Below are positions 5,468 to 8,284 of a stretch of DNA of 8,284 nt, in pieces (position 1 is the first letter of the stretch; the number at the start of each line of letters is the position of its first letter). The stretch is from Saprospirales bacterium (GTDB lineage: Bacteria > Bacteroidota > Bacteroidia > Chitinophagales > Saprospiraceae). The position numbers were made by a program, and so were the translations under genes. The stretch is taken from the NCBI GenBank assembly GCA_003559985.1, contig PWJP01000127.1:1-8284 (forward strand). Direction: 5' to 3'. A model generated the notes under the pieces. It did not search any database and was not told where the DNA came from. It worked only from the letters and a program-made list of their open reading frames with translations.

Positions 5468-6061
5468 TCAATCATCAGCTCCAATCCTCTCCATAAAGTA
5501 CTTACCGAGAGGGGATAACTCATATCCTGATTGATGGCTTATGGTCAACCCCAAATTTTTCAGCTTTCTGATATTGCGTTTCAACCACTCTTTTTCAAAG
5601 CCTGTCAAACTGGAGATTCCCACCGCGTGCATATGTGGATTTTCTGCAATTGCCCTCAATACCTTCCCGGTCCAGGGTCCCCGTCTGCTGAATTTATCCA
5701 ATCTTTCAACCTTGTGCCTCAGCTCCTCAAATTCCTGCTTAGAGAGTTCGGTTTGTTCCCGCAATTTAATCCGTGGATCAGGGGAGTGATATCTAAGCGT
5801 AATTTTGAAGAGAGTAGCGGTGCTTTTGACAGGCAGCGACTTCAGTAATTCCTCTCTATCACTGAATCCTGCCCGCACTGCATCTCTTCCGGTTATCTCG
5901 TCCTGTTCTATTTCTTCCATATTGCAGATTTCAATAAGGCCGACCGCAGTGTGTATCAAACTACCTTTTTTAACGGACGCCTTCTTCCATCTGCGAAAAG
6001 CCAGGGTTATTTCACCAGCTTCTATTCTCTTTAAATGGGCTATTTTAAATAACATAGTCAT
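5468..6061 (-). CDS. ASCH-like (PUA-fold) protein with C-terminal winged-helix-like region
   Basis: 197 residues from the ATG at 6061; ATG 6055 (M3) is an equally possible start, and the frame also opens at a TTG at 6064. Residues 1-105 look like an ASCH domain: an AGEITLAFRRW start (15-25), VGLIEI strand (40-45), DAVRAGFSDREEL (60-72), LFKITLRY strand (84-91) and DPRIKLRE (95-102). ASCH domains share the PUA-like fold and are thought to bind RNA; no target can be named. Residues 106-128 are charged and probably helical. Residues 130-192 (KVLRAIAENP, GISSLTG, WLKRNIRKLKNLGL, YELSPLGKYFM) have the helix pattern of a winged helix, suggesting nucleic-acid binding. It lies downstream of the Fic gene on the same strand with about 236 bp between, an A/T run at about 6208-6224 and no promoter I trust. 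Family call by motif memory. Confidence 0.72.
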   Translation of the reverse strand: MTMLFKIAHLKRIEAGEITLAFRRWKKASVKKGSLIHTAVGLIEICNMEEIEQDEITGRDAVRAGFSDREELLKSLPVKSTATLFKITLRYHSPDPRIKLREQTELSKQEFEELRHKVERLDKFSRRGPWTGKVLRAIAENPHMHAVGISSLTGFEKEWLKRNIRKLKNLGLTISHQSGYELSPLGKYFMERIGADD

Positions 6062-6297
6062 CAATTTTTTAGGTACTCCGGCAAACCAAGTCTCTTTCTA
6101 CCTAACTATAGCGACAATGTTTGACGGATCAAATTTCCCAACCAAAAACTGGGTCGTGGTCATTCCCAAACGTCCGGTGGCTTTTATTACTGCTATCAAG
6201 TTTCAATTTTTAAAAAAAAATTAAAATCCCCAAATTAGACACACTATCGAACAAAAACCCGCGGTAGCTTATGGGGACTTATCGTCAAAGAAGATCT

Positions 6298-7854
6298 TCA
6301 ATTCTCAGCCTTCCTTTCTTGAAATACCCGATTAAACTGATGCTCTATATCGTGAACTTCACTATCAGACAGCGCTTCAAATTCCTTTGTTCTGGCCCTT
6401 TTTGAAAGCTTGCCATTGTTTTGCTCCAGGAATCTGACCAGCAGAGCCACCAGATTGTCAGGCATTTCATAGACAATGTTTATCCGCGATTTAAACGCTT
6501 CATATCGTCGCAAATACTCCAGCTCTTCAGGTATGATTTGCTCGATGGTATTCTTCACACAGCAGTATAAAAACTCAGCTTGCAGGGTGGCATCAAAATA
6601 ACGGTAATAGTCCTTTGTGTCGTTGGTCACTTCCACATTGTGATCGGGTGTTTCCCGCCATTCAATAAATTCAAGCAAGGGGATAGAATAAGATTCGAGC
6701 ACTTTTTGGTAGTCTGATATTTTATCAAAAATAGCCGCGGAAACAGGGAAAATAATGCCCTGTTGGATAAACCCCTTTTTTGCCAGCACATGGTGAATCA
6801 GGTACCGGTGAATACGCCCATTACCGTCCGCGAATGGGTGAATAAACACAAAGCCAAAAGAAACGACGGCAGCTGCAATAACCGGATCAACAGGATCGGA
6901 ATGCAATTTATTATTGGTCTCCAACAGACCATTCATCAAAGATTCAATATCATCGGGGCGGGCTGAAATATGGTCCGGAATGGGTGATAAAGTCTCTTTA
7001 TCTCTGGCCCCAATAAACCCACCCCTCTTGCGATAGCCCAATTTAATAAACCTGCTCTTTTTTAAAACGATCTTTTGGAGTCTTGCCAATTCCTCGTGGC
7101 TCAAGTCCTTCCTGCCCGCCTCCCCAATGGCCTGCCCCCATCGAGCGGCCCTTTGACTTTTTGGGCTTTCACCCTCAATATCAAAAGATGCCTTGGAATC
7201 TTTTAGCAGCAAAAATGCAGATGCTCTCTTGAGTAGGGATTTTGGTATCTCCTGGAGATATCTACTTGTTTGACCGGCTAAATCTTCCTGAATGAAACCT
7301 TCGAGTTTTTTTGTCACGCGAATGAGTGGACAAAAATCAACCGTTCCCGGTAAATTGTTGACGATTCGATGCCGGGCAGATTTTTCACCGGGAGATAATG
7401 CATACTGGAGTTTTGTATCAACCAGAGACACATAGTTTTTTATCCCAATATCCGGAATAGCCAATTGTTTCTGCATCAGCCACTCATAAAGGAACCACAT
7501 TTTGCGCGTGTACTGACCTGTGGGTTCAATTTGCAAAAGCTCCTCAACCTCACTCTCTGAAAGTTTTTCAAAGAGTTTCTTGAAAAAGAGCAGATTGATT
7601 CCCTCATACCTGATAGCAAAAACCAGTTGGTGATAAAGTGTTTCACGAGGCCGATGGCGCGGTGTGAGCACCTTCCAGTCATCTGACTCATAAATTTTGT
7701 GCTTTTCACTAATAAGCGCAATTTTTTGAGGCAGGGGCAATGCCAAATTAAAGGCATCAATTATTGCACCATAGCCCACTACGGCAGCTTTCTCCGGCAG
7801 TGATCTTCCGCGAAAAACGGTAACACTCAATGAAAAACGAGTTTTATTTACCAT
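6298..7854 (-). CDS. Fic family protein (probable self-inhibited AMP transferase)
   Basis: 518 residues. The Fic core carries the complete active-site motif HPFADGNGRIHR (339-350): catalytic His339, Asp343 for the metal, Gly344-Asn345-Gly346 and Arg347 for phosphate. This predicts transfer of AMP, or another nucleotide moiety, to a protein hydroxyl; the target is unknown. S223-FDI-E227-G228 fits the (S/T)xxxE(G/N) inhibitory motif; placed before the core it indicates a class II, self-inhibited Fic in which Glu227 would block Arg347. Residues 274-300 (YRKRGGFIGAR...PIPDH) fit the target-binding flap. Residues 18-170 form an N-terminal domain (LPEKAAVVGYGAIIDAFNL...) that I associate with long bacterial Fic proteins; residues 450-518 are a helical tail of unknown role. 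No separate antitoxin gene is adjacent, consistent with internal inhibition. The start is the first ATG after the upstream repeats. The stop lies in a GAAGATCTTC palindrome (6290-6299). Confidence 0.92.
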   Translation of the reverse strand: MVNKTRFSLSVTVFRGRSLPEKAAVVGYGAIIDAFNLALPLPQKIALISEKHKIYESDDWKVLTPRHRPRETLYHQLVFAIRYEGINLLFFKKLFEKLSESEVEELLQIEPTGQYTRKMWFLYEWLMQKQLAIPDIGIKNYVSLVDTKLQYALSPGEKSARHRIVNNLPGTVDFCPLIRVTKKLEGFIQEDLAGQTSRYLQEIPKSLLKRASAFLLLKDSKASFDIEGESPKSQRAARWGQAIGEAGRKDLSHEELARLQKIVLKKSRFIKLGYRKRGGFIGARDKETLSPIPDHISARPDDIESLMNGLLETNNKLHSDPVDPVIAAAVVSFGFVFIHPFADGNGRIHRYLIHHVLAKKGFIQQGIIFPVSAAIFDKISDYQKVLESYSIPLLEFIEWRETPDHNVEVTNDTKDYYRYFDATLQAEFLYCCVKNTIEQIIPEELEYLRRYEAFKSRINIVYEMPDNLVALLVRFLEQNNGKLSKRARTKEFEALSDSEVHDIEHQFNRVFQERKAEN

Positions 7855-7875
7855 ATTTGGTTTATGATGGTCTCG

Positions 7876-7905
7876 CGAAGATATATGAAAAATGGGTATT
7901 ATCCA
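7876..7905 (-). promoter_or_regulatory. Candidate Fic promoter overlapping the repeat array
   Basis: Minus strand: TGG (7905-7903), 19 bp, TATCTTCG (7883-7876), one mismatch in each box to TTG and TAnnTTTG. It would start transcription about 17 bases before the ATG and place repeat 1 in the spacer. A second weak candidate (ATG, 19 bp, AAGGTTTG at 7986-7979) would put all four repeats into a leader of about 120 bases. Confidence 0.3.
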
Positions 7906-7981
7906 TGAAAAACAGGTACAATTTTAATGTTTTCATGAAAAACGGGTACAATACGAGGTGTTTCATGAAAAACAGGTACAA
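7885..7981 (-). repeat. Four phased direct repeats upstream of fic (possible operator)
   Basis: Minus-strand consensus TTGTACC(T/C)GTTTTTCATG. The plus-strand ATGAAAAA that marks each unit begins at 7885, 7905, 7935 and 7965. Spacing is 20, 30 and 30 bp, whole multiples of about ten, so all units face one side of the helix. Units 2-4 agree over ATGAAAAAC(A/G)GGTACAA; unit 1, nearest the gene, is ATGAAAAATGGGTATTA. Two units carry palindromic cores (TTTTCATGAAAA 7930-7941; TTTCATGAAA 7961-7970). Two looser relatives lie in the first codons of fic (ATGAAAAACGAG at 7830, CGAAAAACGG at 7811). Most likely a regulator binding region; a leader-RNA role is possible. Confidence 0.7.
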
Positions 7982-8182
7982 ACCTTATAGAGATAATCTG
8001 AATTACATCCTGGTTTATTCATCGTTCTAAGTTTGTACATTAGCATTGCAACCACCCGGTTTCCACTTCCCTCCGCAAAATTGTCAAAATACTGTAAAAC
8101 GAATTAGCATCCGCCCCCCTGCTGTCACCCAAAATATGGATTTGGGCTCAATTCAGGCTGGTCAAAATTAATTTATACCCGG
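7982..8182. other. Intergenic stretch without recognised features
   Basis: About 200 bp upstream of the Fic repeats. I find no open frame of credible composition, no tRNA and none of the repeat modules seen further left. Confidence 0.5.
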
Positions 8183-8201
8183 AAAAAGCCCGCCGGGCTT
8201 G
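8183..8201 (-). terminator. GC hairpin with T-run on the minus strand
   Basis: On the minus strand AAGCCC, loop GGC, GGGCTT, then further T residues: a compact intrinsic-terminator shape reading leftwards. It directly abuts the -33 box of the plus-strand promoter at 8199, so it could instead be an operator (AGCCCG-C-CGGGCT, 8187-8199). No minus-strand gene for it to terminate is visible inside the window. Confidence 0.4.
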
Positions 8202-8228
8202 CTACTATCAATTAATGATTTATCTTTG
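8199..8228 (+). promoter_or_regulatory. Consensus Bacteroidota promoter for the gene at the right edge
   Basis: TTG (8199-8201), exactly 19 bp, TATCTTTG (8221-8228), then CACC. It matches the known -33/-7 consensus of Bacteroidota housekeeping sigma factor in both boxes and spacing, and lies about 40 bp before the ATG at 8269. Confidence 0.75.
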
Positions 8229-8268
8229 CACCGATTTTTGAAAACGTTAATGAAATCGCGAGATATTT

Positions 8269-8284
8269 ATGGCTCTTAAAGGCA
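8269..8284 (+). CDS. Start of an unidentified gene, cut by the window edge
   Basis: ATG at 8269 opens a frame reading M-A-L-K-G before the window ends. The case rests on the consensus promoter about 40 bp upstream and on the only other nearby ATG (8250) meeting a stop after nine codons. Five residues do not allow a family call. Confidence 0.5.

Noticed and set aside
6098..6202. 34-codon minus-strand frame ahead of the ASCH-like gene, in the same frame and ended by TAG
   Set aside because: It looks somewhat protein-like (VIKATGRLGM...), but has only a TTG or internal ATG start and no resemblance I can name; too short to call a gene or a broken N-terminus.
6244..6290. Terminator after fic
   Set aside because: CCC/GGG with a following T-run on the minus strand gives only a 3-4 bp stem with a large loop.
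7885..7981. Possible CRISPR array
   Set aside because: Units are about 17 bp with 3-13 bp between them and differ from each other; no cas gene is present.
7830..8030. 66-codon plus-strand frame with repeated MKN(R/G)Y
   Set aside because: The peptide repeat results from the operator-like DNA repeats; 20/30-bp spacing is not kept in multiples of three, and the frame overlaps the fic start.
1..8284. tRNA, rRNA, insertion sequence or multi-gene defence system
   Set aside because: No tRNA arm signature, transposase, integrase or set of linked defence genes was seen on either strand.

Overview
The window looks like chromosomal DNA of a member of the Bacteroidota, probably environmental. The best evidence is a perfect Bacteroidota-type promoter at the right edge (TTG, 19 bp, TATCTTTG), the same TATCTTTG box in front of the secreted-protein gene, and A-rich leaders without clear Shine-Dalgarno sites. 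Class or genus cannot be fixed from this stretch.

Layout: 1-1209 is non-coding and built from short repeat modules. 1210-2553 (minus) encodes an exported protein with the histidine/acid pattern of the zinc-dependent phospholipase C / S1-P1 nuclease fold. 2554-3737 is a second non-coding, repeat-rich tract sharing many modules with the first. 3738-5405 (plus) is a complete formate-tetrahydrofolate ligase gene (fhs). Convergent to it, 5468-6061 (minus) encodes a small ASCH-like (PUA-fold) protein with a C-terminal winged-helix-like region. 6298-7854 (minus) encodes a 518-residue Fic protein with an intact AMP-transfer motif and an N-terminal-side inhibitory motif. Its upstream region carries four direct repeats spaced 20, 30 and 30 bp. 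The last 250 bp hold a hairpin, a strong plus-strand promoter and the first five codons of a further gene.

The genes do not form one pathway. fhs is a housekeeping one-carbon gene; the others look like accessory single genes. Fic and the ASCH-like gene lie on the same strand but are separated by about 236 bp without a shared feature, so an operon is not shown.

The most unusual content is non-coding. (1) A 150-bp repeat occurs twice in direct orientation (551-700 and 3322-3471; 129/150 identical by hand count, no gaps) and brackets the secreted-protein gene. (2) Several arrays have a strict 7-bp period but different unit sequences. (3) Other modules (GTAG-loop hairpins, a 28-bp module in both orientations, CTCTGCG arrays) recur in shuffled order in both tracts. 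(4) The Fic upstream repeats look like a helically phased operator. I see no complete new multi-gene system; the candidates for something undescribed are the repeat mosaic and the Fic operator.
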